From: Paraburkholderia solitsugae
GTDB lineage: Bacteria > Pseudomonadota > Gammaproteobacteria > Burkholderiales > Burkholderiaceae
Assembly: GCF_013177695.1 (NCBI RefSeq)
Contig: NZ_WOEY01000009.1
Span: forward strand, 26,906 to 90,905
Direction of reading: 5' to 3'
Length of the DNA stretch: 64,000 nucleotides
The notes under the pieces were generated by a model. That model ran no database searches and had not been told where the DNA came from. It was given only the letters and a program-made list of their open reading frames with translations. Positions 40,193 through 52,637 of the stretch are shown piece after piece. Position numbers and translations under genes: made by a program. The number at the start of each line of letters is the position of its first letter. Within the stretch, counting starts at the first letter, position 1.

Positions 40193-41311
40193 TCAGACAG
40201 GTCTTCGCGCGGGTGCAGTTGCCGCTGGGCGAAGCCGTGGCGGCGGCACGGGCGCCGCTTTCGGCGAGGCCACCGTCATCGCCAGTTCGAACAAGCCGGC
40301 CCACGGATCGGGCGGCGGATCATTGCGATGGTTGCCTGGCGTACCGCCGGACAATCCCTTCACCTGCCGATCCAGCCGCGCCGCAAGTGCAAGCGCCTTC
40401 TCCAGCGCGGCCTCGCTCACGCGCGACAGCGCCGGTCCGATCAGCCGCTCACGCGGCCCCCACACGCGGTTCTCGCGCACCAGCATCGCGAGCGGCTTGC
40501 CGGCCGCCACGCCACGCTTGATCCGCAATAGCGTGCGCACTTCTTCGACAACTGCCCACAGCACCAACACGGCAGCTTCACCTTCGCCGCGCAAGCCGTC
40601 GAGCATGCGTGACAAGCGGCCGACATCGCCCGCCAGCATCGCCTCGTTCAGCTTGAAAACGTCATAACGGGCGACGTTCAGCACAGCGTCCTGAATCTGT
40701 TCGAAGCTCAACGAACCCGCCGGATACAGCAGCCCGAGTTTCTGGATTTCCTGATGCGCCGCCAGCAGGTTGCCTTCAACGCGTTCGGCGATGAACGCCA
40801 GCGCGCGCCGCCCCTCTTCACCGGCAACAACCCGCTGGCCTTGAGCCGCGAGCCGTTGACCAACCCAATTCGGCAACTGCGCGCGTTCGACCGGATCGAT
40901 TTTCAGCGCGACGCCAGCATCGGCCAGCGCGGTGAACCACGCCGATTTTTGCGTGGCCGCATCCAGCCGCGGCAGCGTGATCATCGTCAGCACGTCGTCA
41001 TTCACGGCGGCGGCGAGCGCCTTCAACGCATCCGCACCTTCCTTGCCGGGCTTGCCCGACGGAATGCGCAATTCGACAAGTTGACGGTCGCCGAACAGCG
41101 ACATCGATTGACTCGCGCCAAGCAGCGAACTCCAGTCGAAACCGCGCTCGACGGTGAACACTGAGCGGTCGGTAAAACCGGCCGCTCGCGCCGTCGCACG
41201 AATCCGGTCGCACGCTTCCTGCGCGAGCAGGTGCTCGTCGCCGTACACGACGTACAGTCCGGCGAGTCCCTTCGCGAGATGCGCTTCGAGCGCGTCAAGT
41301 CGCAGTTGCAT
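40193..41311 (-). CDS. holA: DNA polymerase III, delta subunit
   Basis: Clamp-loader subunit that opens the beta clamp. The 372-aa protein begins MQLRLDALEAHLAKGLAGLYVVYGDEHLL, the conserved HolA N-terminus, with the clamp-binding SMSLFGDRQLVELR segment and the C-terminal collar domain (ARYDVFKLNEAMLAGDVGRL). The last 30 residues are Pro/Ala-rich and appear to be an extension. It is downstream of lptE, the conserved leuS-lptE-holA order. Confidence 0.95.
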   Translation of the reverse strand: MQLRLDALEAHLAKGLAGLYVVYGDEHLLAQEACDRIRATARAAGFTDRSVFTVERGFDWSSLLGASQSMSLFGDRQLVELRIPSGKPGKEGADALKALAAAVNDDVLTMITLPRLDAATQKSAWFTALADAGVALKIDPVERAQLPNWVGQRLAAQGQRVVAGEEGRRALAFIAERVEGNLLAAHQEIQKLGLLYPAGSLSFEQIQDAVLNVARYDVFKLNEAMLAGDVGRLSRMLDGLRGEGEAAVLVLWAVVEEVRTLLRIKRGVAAGKPLAMLVRENRVWGPRERLIGPALSRVSEAALEKALALAARLDRQVKGLSGGTPGNHRNDPPPDPWAGLFELAMTVASPKAAPVPPPRLRPAATAPARRPV

Positions 41312-41383
41312 GGCTACCGATCGGCGAGGTTAACGGAGTGCATGAGCACGTGCAGCAAGCTAAACAAGGACACAGCGCAACGC

Positions 41384-41935
41384 TCACAGCGGCGGCGGCG
41401 GCAACGGTGCGCGCGGCGCAACCCCCGGCACCTGCTGACCCGGTCCCGGATGCAGCGAGCGGACCAGCGACAGACGGCGCGTCAACTGGTCGATCGCGTC
41501 GTTTTCCATATCCGCGAACAGAAGGTCGGCTTCCGCAGCCTTAGCCTGCGAGAACTGGTCGCTGTAGGTCATCGCGCGGTTCAACGCGATCACGCTCGAC
41601 GGAATCAGCACCGTCCCGTCCTTGCCGACCAGCGTATAGTTCATCGAGAGATTCATCGCATACTCTTCGACGACACCGAGCGAGTTCAGCGTGAGCGTAT
41701 TGACGCCGCGGGCTTCGGTAATCTGCAACGTTGCGTCCGCATTCGCTACGGAAGTAACCACCACCGTGTCGCTGCCACCTTGCACGATGCGGGCCAGCCG
41801 CGCGCCGGCCGCTGCCGAACCGCCGGAGATATAGAGTCGTTTGAATGCGTAGTCCTGCTGGCCGCGCAGCTGGAAGCCGCAGGCGGACAACATCAGCACG
41901 CTGCACACCAGCGTCAATAACGATCTGCGAGTCAC
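41384..41935 (-). CDS. lptE: LPS-assembly lipoprotein LptE
   Basis: Outer-membrane lipoprotein that plugs the LptD barrel and helps insert lipopolysaccharide. The 183-aa precursor has a lipoprotein signal (RRSLLTLVCSVLMLSACGF) with lipobox LSAC, followed by FQLRGQQDYAFKRLYISGG, typical of LptE/RlpB. The start is a GTG at 41935 with AGGAG upstream; the frame is open further but without a signal-like sequence. The C-terminal tail (LHPGPGQQVPGVAPRAPLPP) is Pro-rich. Between leuS and holA. Confidence 0.93.
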   Translation of the reverse strand: MTRRSLLTLVCSVLMLSACGFQLRGQQDYAFKRLYISGGSAAAGARLARIVQGGSDTVVVTSVANADATLQITEARGVNTLTLNSLGVVEEYAMNLSMNYTLVGKDGTVLIPSSVIALNRAMTYSDQFSQAKAAEADLLFADMENDAIDQLTRRLSLVRSLHPGPGQQVPGVAPRAPLPPPPL

Positions 41936-42027
41936 ATTGGCTCCTGGTTCGCAGTAAATTCCGCGGCGAGAGACATGCGCCGCCATGCGCGGCGGCGTCC
42001 TGCCTGCTGTCATGTTTCGGTGGGCTG

Positions 42028-45235
<3,208 letters not shown>

Positions 45236-45271
45236 GTCGCCTCCTTCTGTCTCCCAGACTCAGCGGTGCGC

Positions 45272-45988
45272 TTAGTGGGTCCGGATCTGGACTTGCTGAG
45301 GTTGGGGATGGGGCCGGGGCTGGTCCGCCGGCGCGCACACGTAGGCGTGCAGATCGTGTGCGAAGCCGTCGAGTTCTTCCGACAACTGCCGCACGAGGCG
45401 GCCGAGCACGTTATAGGCGAGCACCGCCGGGATCGCGACCACGAGGCCGAAAGCCGTCATGATCAGCGCCTCGCCGACCGGACCCGCAACGTTCTCGATC
45501 TGCGCCTGACCACTCGCCGCGATGCTGCCGAGCGCGTGATAGATGCCCCAAACCGTACCGAGCAAGCCAACAAACGGCGCCGTGCTGCCCACCGAGGCCA
45601 GCAGCACCTGGCCGAACTCGAGCCGCCGCTGTGACGCATTGAGCGCCTGACGCAGCGCCCGCAATACCCGTTCGCTGCGCTCGACGCGTGCGAGCAGCAC
45701 GCCGGGAATGTCGACTTCGGCTGCATGCAGCGCGGCCTCGGCGAGCGGCGTGAAGACGCGCTCGCGGTCCACGCGCTTCAATGCCGCGACGCCGTCCGAC
45801 AGCGTCGATGCCTGCCAGAACTGTGCAATGGCCGGCACGGCCTGACGTTTGGCGCGCGTGAGGATCCAGCTTTTGACGATCAGAAAGCACCAGCTCGCAA
45901 TCGACATCGCCAGCAGCACATACGCGACGCCGTGCGTGATCGCGTCGCTGGTTTCCAGGTAATGGATGATGCCGCTGCTGCCTGCCAT
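45272..45988 (-). CDS. exbB: MotA/TolQ/ExbB proton channel family protein
   Basis: Inner-membrane proton channel working with ExbD. The 238-aa protein has three membrane spans: AYVLLAMSIASWCFLIVKSW near the N-terminus, then VLLASVGSTAPFVGLLGTVWGIYHAL and EALIMTAFGLVVAIPAVLAYNVL in the C-terminal half, the conserved proton-channel region. The ATG at 45988 (MAGSSGII) is the likely start. It is followed by exbD and preceded by dapB on the same strand. Confidence 0.93.
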   Translation of the reverse strand: MAGSSGIIHYLETSDAITHGVAYVLLAMSIASWCFLIVKSWILTRAKRQAVPAIAQFWQASTLSDGVAALKRVDRERVFTPLAEAALHAAEVDIPGVLLARVERSERVLRALRQALNASQRRLEFGQVLLASVGSTAPFVGLLGTVWGIYHALGSIAASGQAQIENVAGPVGEALIMTAFGLVVAIPAVLAYNVLGRLVRQLSEELDGFAHDLHAYVCAPADQPRPHPQPQQVQIRTH

Positions 45989-46066
45989 CTGACCTCGCCG
46001 TTCGAAAATGACTACAGGGGCGCTACAGGGGAGCAAAGTGGGGCCGCAACCGGCCCCGTGACACAC

Positions 46067-46864
46067 TCAACGCAGGCCGAGCACGTCCTGCATATCGAAG
46101 AAGCCGTTCTTGTGGCCTTCGAGGAAGCGTACCGCACGAAGCGCGCCTTGCGCATACGACAGGCGGCTCGCCGATTTGTGCGTAATTTCGATACGCTCGC
46201 CGATGCCGGCAAACAGCACCGTATGGTCGCCGACGATGTCGCCGCCGCGAATCGCCGAGAAGCCGATCGTGGACGAATCGCGTTCGCCGGTCACGCCTTC
46301 GCGGCTGTAGACCGCGCAGTCGTCGAGATTGCGACCGAGCGCGTGGGCAATCACTTCGCCCATGGTTAGCGCAGTACCGGACGGCGCGTCGACCTTGTGG
46401 CGGTGATGGGCCTCGATGATTTCGATGTCGTAGCCGGTCGCGAAATGCTTCGCGGCGTATTCGAGCAGCTTCAGCGTCACATTGACACCCACGCTCATGT
46501 TCGACGAGAACATGATGGCGATCTTGTCCGCCGCGGCGCGCAGTTGCGCTTTCTGCTCGTTGTCGAAACCGGTCGTGCCGATCACCATTTTGACGTTGTG
46601 GCGCTGCGCGGCTTCCAGATGCATCAGCGTGCCTTCGGGGCGCGTGAAGTCGATCAGGTAGTCGGATTCGGCGAACACGCGTTCGACGTCGTCGGTCAGC
46701 AGCACGCCCGTCTGTTTGCCGAGAAACGCGCCGGCGTCCTGACCGAGTTGCGGGGAGCCCGCGCGGTCGAGCGCGCCGGACAGCGTGGCGTCGGAATCGT
46801 TGAGGACGGTTTCGATGAGCATCCGGCCCATACGGCCCGATGCGCCAGCAATGGCAATTTTCAT
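46067..46864 (-). CDS. dapB: 4-hydroxy-tetrahydrodipicolinate reductase
   Basis: NAD(P)H-dependent reductase of lysine/diaminopimelate synthesis. The 265-aa protein has the Rossmann motif [14 protein letters not shown] at the N-terminus, [11 protein letters not shown], the catalytic [16 protein letters not shown] block with the His pair and Lys, and the C-terminal [10 protein letters not shown]. Length is normal. It lies 103 bp downstream of bamE. Confidence 0.98.
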   Translation of the reverse strand: MKIAIAGASGRMGRMLIETVLNDSDATLSGALDRAGSPQLGQDAGAFLGKQTGVLLTDDVERVFAESDYLIDFTRPEGTLMHLEAAQRHNVKMVIGTTGFDNEQKAQLRAAADKIAIMFSSNMSVGVNVTLKLLEYAAKHFATGYDIEIIEAHHRHKVDAPSGTALTMGEVIAHALGRNLDDCAVYSREGVTGERDSSTIGFSAIRGGDIVGDHTVLFAGIGERIEITHKSASRLSYAQGALRAVRFLEGHKNGFFDMQDVLGLR

Positions 46865-46967
46865 GGCTACGAGGGTTCGAAAGGGGTAAGAAAGGCTGAC
46901 GGGCGCGGCGCACGGTACATTCCGTCGCAGCGCCCGTCTTGCCTGCCCTAAGACACGGACAGCGCGA

Positions 46968-47825
46968 TTAGCCGCCCGTTCCCGAAGATGTGGGCGCAGC
47001 GGTCAGCGGCGCGTTGAGCGTCGGGCCGCCATTGTTGCTTTGCGGGCCCGTCGGTCCCACCGGATTTTCCTGCGTGCCCGGAACTTGCGGCGGCGGCGGA
47101 CGGTGGAACTGGAACTGCGGCTGCCCGGCGGCCGTGGGGCCCGCTGACGGAATACCACCACCGTTGGCGGTCGGCACGGCAGCGCGCACCGACGGCTGCG
47201 CGTTGGACGGCGTTTGCACCGCGTTGGTCAGCCGATTCGCGGCCTGCGCGGCTTCGGCGTTGGCGTCTGTTGACGGCACGGCCACTGCTGCTGCGTCGGC
47301 GGACGGCGAACGCGTGGTGTCCACGGTAGCCGGCGCCGCAGCCACCGGCGCACTGGCGCCCGTTGCAGCTACCGGCTCGCTGGCGCCCGTTGCTGCGCTT
47401 GCCACGTTCGGCACGGCGGCCTTCTTCTTGCCGAGCTTGTCACCGTCGATTTCTGCCAGCAACTCGAGGTTGGACGGCAGATCGTCGCCACCCGACCAGC
47501 TCGCGACGCGGTCGCCCGCGAACAGGACCACGAAGTCGCGCTGCTGCACCACGTTAGTCGAGCCGCGTTTGAAATAGAACACGTAGTCCCAGCGGTCCGC
47601 GTGGAACATGTCGGTCAGAAGCGGCGTGCCGAGCAACTGCTTCACCTGCGCGCGCGACATGCCGACCTGCATCTGCGAAGCCGCCTCTTTCGAGACGAAA
47701 TTGCCTTGCACCACCGTAATACGGTACGGCGTGATGCTTTGGGCAATACGCTGCGTCAGGCTGTCGTAAGTGGAACATCCGGCAAGAACCGCGACAGTCG
47801 CAACAGCGATCAAGGTACCCCGCAT
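46968..47825 (-). CDS. bamE: Outer-membrane assembly lipoprotein BamE with a long C-terminal tail
   Basis: Lipoprotein of the BAM complex that inserts outer-membrane proteins. The 285-aa precursor has signal [17 protein letters not shown] with lipobox LAGC, and the SmpA/OmlA domain ([49 protein letters not shown]) in the first 120 residues. About 150 residues of low-complexity Ala/Pro/Gly/Thr tail follow, unusual against the 110-180 aa common in the family. The start at 47825 is chosen for its GGGGGAG site; an ATG at 47864 is also in frame. It is divergent from fur, a conserved arrangement. Confidence 0.92.
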   Translation of the reverse strand: MRGTLIAVATVAVLAGCSTYDSLTQRIAQSITPYRITVVQGNFVSKEAASQMQVGMSRAQVKQLLGTPLLTDMFHADRWDYVFYFKRGSTNVVQQRDFVVLFAGDRVASWSGGDDLPSNLELLAEIDGDKLGKKKAAVPNVASAATGASEPVAATGASAPVAAAPATVDTTRSPSADAAAVAVPSTDANAEAAQAANRLTNAVQTPSNAQPSVRAAVPTANGGGIPSAGPTAAGQPQFQFHRPPPPQVPGTQENPVGPTGPQSNNGGPTLNAPLTAAPTSSGTGG

Positions 47826-47855
47826 GCGGCTCCCCCGGTAGATCAATTGAGATTT

Positions 47856-47868
47856 TGAAATCATTTCA
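47856..47868. promoter_or_regulatory. TGAAAT-N-ATTTCA palindrome between bamE and fur
   Basis: A perfect 13-bp palindrome in the bamE-fur gap, about 30 bases before the bamE start used here. Its AT-rich form recalls iron-box half-sites, but it does not match the full Fur box, and it overlaps the alternative bamE start. Confidence 0.3.
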
Positions 47869-47983
47869 CTCACCGTGCGGGCCCGCTGACGAGCCGCGCG
47901 AGTTTCATTCCATCGAAGATGACCAGAACGGCAAAAACACATTACTATGAGAGCCCAGCATTGTACTCTAGGGATCCCTTGTC

Positions 47984-48412
47984 ATGACCAATCCAACCGA
48001 TCTCAAGAATATCGGGCTCAAGGCGACCCTTCCGCGCCTCAAAATCCTTGAGATTTTTCAGCATAGCCCGGTGCGCCACCTGACCGCTGAAGACGTCTAC
48101 CGCAACCTGTTGCACGAAGAACTCGATATCGGCCTGGCAACCGTGTATCGCGTGCTGACGCAGTTCGAGCAGGCCGGCCTGCTGTCGCGCAGCAACTTCG
48201 AATCGGGCAAAGCGGTGTTCGAATTGAACGAAGGGTCGCATCACGACCACCTCGTGTGCCTCGATTGCGGGCTCGTCGAAGAATTTTTCGACTCCGAAAT
48301 CGAAAGCCGCCAGCAATCCATCGCGAAGGAACGCGGCTTCAAGCTGCAGGAACATGCGTTGGCGCTGTATGGCGCGTGTACCAAGGAGAATTGCCCGCAT
48401 CGCAAGCACTAG
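47984..48412 (+). CDS. fur: Ferric uptake regulator Fur
   Basis: Iron-responsive repressor. The 142-aa protein has the winged helix ([47 protein letters not shown]), the HHDH metal site in [13 protein letters not shown] (with Cys pair), and a C-terminal [11 protein letters not shown]. All are standard for proteobacterial Fur. It is divergent from bamE and closed by a strong terminator. Confidence 0.98.
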   Translation: MTNPTDLKNIGLKATLPRLKILEIFQHSPVRHLTAEDVYRNLLHEELDIGLATVYRVLTQFEQAGLLSRSNFESGKAVFELNEGSHHDHLVCLDCGLVEEFFDSEIESRQQSIAKERGFKLQEHALALYGACTKENCPHRKH

Positions 48413-48467
48413 CGCTGAGTTAGTGCGATACCGGCCGAGTCGGGGTGCGCGGTTCGGTGGGCAACGG

Positions 48468-48502
48468 AAAAACCCGGCCGATGAAAATCGGCCGGGTTTT
48501 TT
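48468..48502 (+). terminator. Intrinsic terminator after fur
   Basis: A perfect 12-bp stem AACCCGGCCGAT / ATCGGCCGGGTT with a GAAA tetraloop is followed by TTTT, and flanking A bases extend the stem. Confidence 0.92.
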
Positions 48503-48629
48503 CTTATGGGTGCGGCGCAGTGGCCGCGCTGAAACGCTCTCGCCGCTTTGCATGGGTAGCGCTTCGCCCGCGCCTGGACGCTAGCGCTTCTTTGCGCGCG
48601 CGGCATTGCCGCCGCGTTGCGACTCCGGC

Positions 48630-49142
48630 CTATTCCGCTAACGCGACGCCCGCTTCGAACAGCAGCCGCCACGATTCGGCCAAAGACATTTCGTCGCAGT
48701 TGGGCTGCTCGCCGCCACGATCCACCACCACAAAATCGCTCACCTGCTCGAGCGCCAGCAGCGGATGGTGCCAGACGCCTTTCGCGTAGTTCACACCCTG
48801 CCAGCCGTCGCTCCAGAAGGCCCGCATCTGGGCCGGATCGAACTCGCCCGCAGGCGCGACAACCACCAGATACTGGCGCGCCGTTAAGGGAATGAAAGCC
48901 TGACTGCCCAGCGGATGCCGCTCCATCATCGTGATTTCGATCGGCAGCGCGCGCGGTTGCGCCCGAAACAGATTGACCAGCGGCCGGCCACCGTCCTCCG
49001 TCACGTCGACCCTGGCGAGGTCGTGATAGCGCTCGGTCGTGCCGCCGTTGATCGGGAAATGGCGCGAGCCGTCCAGTTCGATGACGTCGCCGAACGGCGC
49101 GAAGGCCGCGCGCGTCAGACGTTCCACATGCAAGGTCTTCAT
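48630..49142 (-). CDS. allA: Ureidoglycolate lyase
   Basis: Cleaves ureidoglycolate to glyoxylate and urea, the last step of allantoin breakdown by the allantoicase route. The 170-aa protein has the cupin-like AllA sequence: [15 protein letters not shown] near the start, [28 protein letters not shown] and [16 protein letters not shown]. The ATG at 49142 (MKTLHVERL) gives the family length. It lies 13 bp after allantoicase, clearly an operon. Confidence 0.95.
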   Translation of the reverse strand: MKTLHVERLTRAAFAPFGDVIELDGSRHFPINGGTTERYHDLARVDVTEDGGRPLVNLFRAQPRALPIEITMMERHPLGSQAFIPLTARQYLVVVAPAGEFDPAQMRAFWSDGWQGVNYAKGVWHHPLLALEQVSDFVVVDRGGEQPNCDEMSLAESWRLLFEAGVALAE

Positions 49143-49155
49143 CGACGCCACTCCT

Positions 49156-50166
49156 TTACACAATCTCGCCCCACAAACGCAGGCGCGACACGCCACCGTC
49201 CGGGATGATGTTGAAACGCACGTGCGTCACCGGGCCGAGCGACGCGATGTCGTCCGTGAACGTGTGCACGTGGTCCATCTGCAGCTTCTGTTCGCCGAGC
49301 AGCACGGGCCAGAACATCGCCTGCGTGACGAGCGAATCGTCCGTACCGCCCGTCACCGAGGCCGCCTGCAGCGAACAGCGATCAGGGTAATTGCCCTTGA
49401 AGTGCGCCGTATCCACTTCGATTTTGCGAATCACGCCCGGCCGCGCGAGCGCGACGATCGCCCAGTCGTTGCCCGGCTCGCGGCGGCGGCGCGTCTCCCA
49501 GCCGTCGCCCATGTTGACGCCGCGCCCCGGCATCAGCATCTGCGAGGCTGGTCCGAAATGCTGGTTGTTCGCGGCGACGAGATACGCGCCGTTTTCGATC
49601 GCGGCGAGATCCAGCAGCGTGCCGCGCTCCACGCGCTCCCAGTCGCGCTTCGGCTGACCGTACACGCGCAGACGCGCGAGACCACCGTCCGGATACAGAT
49701 TCACGCGCAGATGCGTGAAGGCGCGGGCGTCGTTCACTTCGATGTAATGGTGCTGGTTGCCCTGCAGCGTGGTGGCCGGCACGAGCGATTCCCAGTCGGC
49801 ATTGTCGGGCGGAGCGTCGCCATCTGCATAGCACGCGTCGATCGATGCGGCCGGCGGAAAGTTACCGGTGAAGTGGCTCGTATCCAGATCGACGCCGTAC
49901 ACGACGCCCGGCCGGGCGAGCCGGATCACGCAATAGTCGTGGCCGGTGGTGCGCTTGCGGCGCGTCTCCCAGCCGTCCATCCACTTGCCGTGGTCGTCGT
50001 ACTTGCCGGGAATGAACACCGCCGGCTGCGGCTCGAGCATGCGTTCTTTCGGCGCGAAGAATTCGTCGCTCGCGTAGAGCGCCTGAGCGCCCAGACGCGG
50101 GTCGGCGAGGTTCATGTAGCGACGGGTGAAAGCAGGAGCGTTGGGGTCGAGGATCGGATTAGCCAT
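49156..50166 (-). CDS. alc: Allantoicase
   Basis: Hydrolyses allantoate to ureidoglycolate and urea. The 336-aa protein consists of two homologous jelly-roll repeats, each with the same core: [20 protein letters not shown] with [13 protein letters not shown] in the first half, and [20 protein letters not shown] with [13 protein letters not shown] in the second. That internal duplication is the hallmark of allantoicase. It is coupled to allA, so allantoate nitrogen is recovered as urea. Confidence 0.96.
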   Translation of the reverse strand: MANPILDPNAPAFTRRYMNLADPRLGAQALYASDEFFAPKERMLEPQPAVFIPGKYDDHGKWMDGWETRRKRTTGHDYCVIRLARPGVVYGVDLDTSHFTGNFPPAASIDACYADGDAPPDNADWESLVPATTLQGNQHHYIEVNDARAFTHLRVNLYPDGGLARLRVYGQPKRDWERVERGTLLDLAAIENGAYLVAANNQHFGPASQMLMPGRGVNMGDGWETRRRREPGNDWAIVALARPGVIRKIEVDTAHFKGNYPDRCSLQAASVTGGTDDSLVTQAMFWPVLLGEQKLQMDHVHTFTDDIASLGPVTHVRFNIIPDGGVSRLRLWGEIV

Positions 50167-50299
50167 AGTCTCAGTCAGGCGACAAAAAGTGAGGGTGAGA
50201 CGGCGGAGTCAGCGCATCCGCCGGGACAGAACGCGCGCCGCGTTGGCGCGCCGATAAATAGCGATATATCTGGCCACCGTGCCACGTGGCCGTGCCCGT

Positions 50300-51628
50300 T
50301 CAGACGGCCGGTACGTGTTCGCCGGCGGCGGGCTCTACGCCTGCGTCTTCGCCGGCGGGCACGTAGCGCAGTGCTTCGTCACGGTTCAACACGCGATGGG
50401 CACGCGCCCGATCGATATCGTTCTCCCACACGGCGACCACCACCGTCGCGACGCAATTGCCGATCAGGTTGGTCAGCGCGCGGGCAATGCCGACGAACCA
50501 GTCAACCGGCAGGATCAGCACGAGGCCGAGCACGGGGATCGCCGGGATCGCGGACAGCGTCGCGGCCAGAATCACGATCGCGGAGCCGGGAATGCCGTGC
50601 GCGCCCTTCGACGTCACCAGCGACACCAGCACCACCACGATCAGGTCATGGATGGACAGCGGCGTATTGGTGGCCTGTGCGATGAAAATCACCGCGAGGG
50701 TCAGATAGATGGAGAAGCCATCGAGATTGAAGGAGTAGCCGGTCGGAATGACGAGACCGACGGTCGAATCCTTGACGCCCATCCATTCGAGCTTGCGCAT
50801 GATCTGCGGCAGCACGGCATCGGACGAAGCGGTACCCAGCACGATCGACAGTTCTTCGCGCAGATAGCGGATCAGCTTGAAGATGCTGAAACCGGCCAGG
50901 CGCATCACGATGCCCAGCACGACCACCACGAACACGAAGCAGCTCGCGTAGAACACCAGCACCAGCATGCCGAGTTGCTTGAGCGATTCGACGCCATAGG
51001 TGCCAGTCGTGAACGCGATCGCACCGAGCACGCCAAGCGGCGCGAGCTTGATGATGAAACCCATCACGCGGAAAAACACCTGCGAAAGCTCGTCGATCAG
51101 GCTGCTGACGCGTTGCGCCTTATTGCCGAGCAGCGAGAGCGCCGAGCCGAACAGCACCGAAAACACGAGGATTTGCAGAATGTCGCCGGTCGCGAATGCG
51201 TTGATCGCCGTGTCGGGGATGATCTTCAGCAGAAAGCCGGCCGTGTCCTTGAGGCTCTTCGCGTGCTCGGTGTAGGTCGCCAGTGAAGCGGGGTCGAGCG
51301 AATGCAAGTTGATGTTCATGCCGACGCCAGGCCGCGTTGCGTAGGCCAGCACCGCGCCGATCACAAGCGCAATCGTCGTCATGATCTCAAAGTAGATCAC
51401 CGACTTGAGGCCGACGCGCCCCACTTTGCGCAGATCACCTGCATGCGCCATGCCGCTCACCACGACACAGAAGACGATCGGCCCGATCACCATCTTGATC
51501 AGCTTGAGAAAGCCGTCGCCGAGCGGGCGTAGCGACTGGGCGAAATGCGGGAACACGGCGCCAATCACGATACCTGCCACCAGCGCTATGACGACCCGGC
51601 CAAACAGTGAATTGAAGAATTTCAACAC
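50300..51628 (-). CDS. dctA: C4-dicarboxylate transporter, DctA family (DAACS)
   Basis: Inner-membrane cation symporter of the glutamate/dicarboxylate family. The 442-aa protein has about eight membrane spans and two re-entrant loops, with the family signatures FLKLIKMVIGPIVFCVVVSG, PTGYSFNLDGFSIYLTLAVI and SKGAHGIPGSAIVILAATL. The C-terminal 20 residues are polar. It is transcribed toward the allantoicase genes and divergently from a GntR-type regulator. A TGGTC-N-GACCA operator lies just downstream of its promoter. DctA homologues can carry succinate, fumarate, malate or orotate; the true substrate here is unknown. Confidence 0.92.
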   Translation of the reverse strand: MLKFFNSLFGRVVIALVAGIVIGAVFPHFAQSLRPLGDGFLKLIKMVIGPIVFCVVVSGMAHAGDLRKVGRVGLKSVIYFEIMTTIALVIGAVLAYATRPGVGMNINLHSLDPASLATYTEHAKSLKDTAGFLLKIIPDTAINAFATGDILQILVFSVLFGSALSLLGNKAQRVSSLIDELSQVFFRVMGFIIKLAPLGVLGAIAFTTGTYGVESLKQLGMLVLVFYASCFVFVVVVLGIVMRLAGFSIFKLIRYLREELSIVLGTASSDAVLPQIMRKLEWMGVKDSTVGLVIPTGYSFNLDGFSIYLTLAVIFIAQATNTPLSIHDLIVVVLVSLVTSKGAHGIPGSAIVILAATLSAIPAIPVLGLVLILPVDWFVGIARALTNLIGNCVATVVVAVWENDIDRARAHRVLNRDEALRYVPAGEDAGVEPAAGEHVPAV

Positions 51629-51658
51629 GGCTTCCTCCTAGGATTTACATCTGTTCAG

Positions 51659-51673
51659 ACTGGTCCGACCAGT
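51659..51673. promoter_or_regulatory. FadR/GntR-type operator at the dctA promoter
   Basis: ACTGGTC-C-GACCAGT, a perfect 15-bp palindrome matching the TGGT-N3-ACCA operator class of FadR-subfamily regulators. It starts about 7 bases past the predicted dctA transcription start. Confidence 0.75.
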
Positions 51674-51686
51674 TCTGTTATCTCGA

Positions 51687-51715
51687 ATATTAGGAAACCG
51701 ATATACTGGCGTCAA
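51687..51715 (-). promoter_or_regulatory. dctA promoter
   Basis: On the minus strand TTGACG (51715-51710), a 17-base spacer and TAATAT (51692-51687), about 58 bases before the dctA start codon. Confidence 0.65.
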
Positions 51716-51812
51716 GGATTCTAAACACGGTGTTTACCCGTTGCTTTCCCAGCGTTTCGGGGCCGGATTCTGCGCGTGTCACGATGCGCGTACGAGCGTT
51801 CAGAACGCGTAC

Positions 51813-51831
51813 TACAATACTGGTCAGACCA
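51813..51831 (+). promoter_or_regulatory. GntR gene -10 box and second operator
   Basis: TACAAT (51813-51818) is followed at once by TGGTC-A-GACCA (51821-51831), the same operator core as at dctA. The placement over the start site suggests autorepression. Confidence 0.65.
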
Positions 51832-51850
51832 CGCACCCAAGTGAGCCACC

Positions 51851-52543
51851 ATGAAAAACGTTCCGCATACCGTCACTGATGCCGCCATCGCGACCATCCG
51901 CGAACGGATCGAAGCGGGCGTCTATCCGGTGGGCAGTTTGCTGCCGGCGCAACGTCAGCTCTCCGAAGAACTGGCGATCAGCCGCGCATCGCTGCGCGAG
52001 GCGCTCTCGACGCTCGAAGCGCTCGGTCTGCTGATGATCCGTCCCGGCAAGGGCGTTTATGTGGAAAGTGCGCAGGCTACGGCTGCGCAATCGTGGCGCT
52101 TCGCGGAGCAGTCGTCGTTGCCGGATACCTACCAGATGCGTTTCGCGCTGGAAGGCTTTGTCGCGCGCATGGCGGCGCTGGCTGTCAGCGATTCCGACCT
52201 AGCCTGGTTCGAAGACAACATCGCGGCCATGCAGACGGCGCTCGCCTGCGACGAACTCGACGAAGCCGCCCGCCTCGACTACGACTTTCACATGCGCATC
52301 GTGAGCATTGCCGGCAACGCGGCAATCGAATCGATTCTGAGCAGCGCCGCGGAGATCATGAAGGAAAGCCAGCGGATGCCGTTCTACCGGCGCGAGTTGG
52401 TGCTGTCCACGTACACGGAACATCGAGCGATTCTCGACGCGCTCAAGGCGCGCGATTCAGGTGCCGCCGGGAAGGCGATCGAAACCCATATCTCGAACGC
52501 CGCGCAGCGCGCCGGCGTTTATTTCCCGACGCCGCAGGCATAA
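51851..52543 (+). CDS. GntR family regulator, FadR subfamily (FCD domain)
   Basis: The 230-aa protein has a GntR winged helix (IRERIEAGVYPVGSLLPAQRQLSEELAISRASLREALSTLEALGLL, about residues 16-62) and an all-helical FCD effector domain with the metal/ligand His and Asp residues (DYDFHMRIVSIAGNAAIESI). FCD regulators sense organic acids. It is divergent from dctA, and palindromic TGGTC-N-GACCA sites lie at both promoters, so it probably represses itself and dctA, perhaps with the allantoicase genes downstream. Confidence 0.92.
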   Translation: MKNVPHTVTDAAIATIRERIEAGVYPVGSLLPAQRQLSEELAISRASLREALSTLEALGLLMIRPGKGVYVESAQATAAQSWRFAEQSSLPDTYQMRFALEGFVARMAALAVSDSDLAWFEDNIAAMQTALACDELDEAARLDYDFHMRIVSIAGNAAIESILSSAAEIMKESQRMPFYRRELVLSTYTEHRAILDALKARDSGAAGKAIETHISNAAQRAGVYFPTPQA

Positions 52544-52555
52544 AAACGCAGGCGT

Positions 52556-52586
52556 AAAAAAAGCCGCTCCGAAGAGCGGCTTTTGC
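52556..52586. terminator. Bidirectional terminator between the GntR gene and gap
   Basis: AAGCCGCTC and GAGCGGCTT pair around a short CGAA loop, flanked by A7 on the left and TT on the right, between convergent genes. Confidence 0.85.
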
Positions 52587-52637
52587 AGTTGCCCTGCTGG
52601 CCCAAACAAAGCCGCAGAGCAAGCGAAGCGAAACGGC

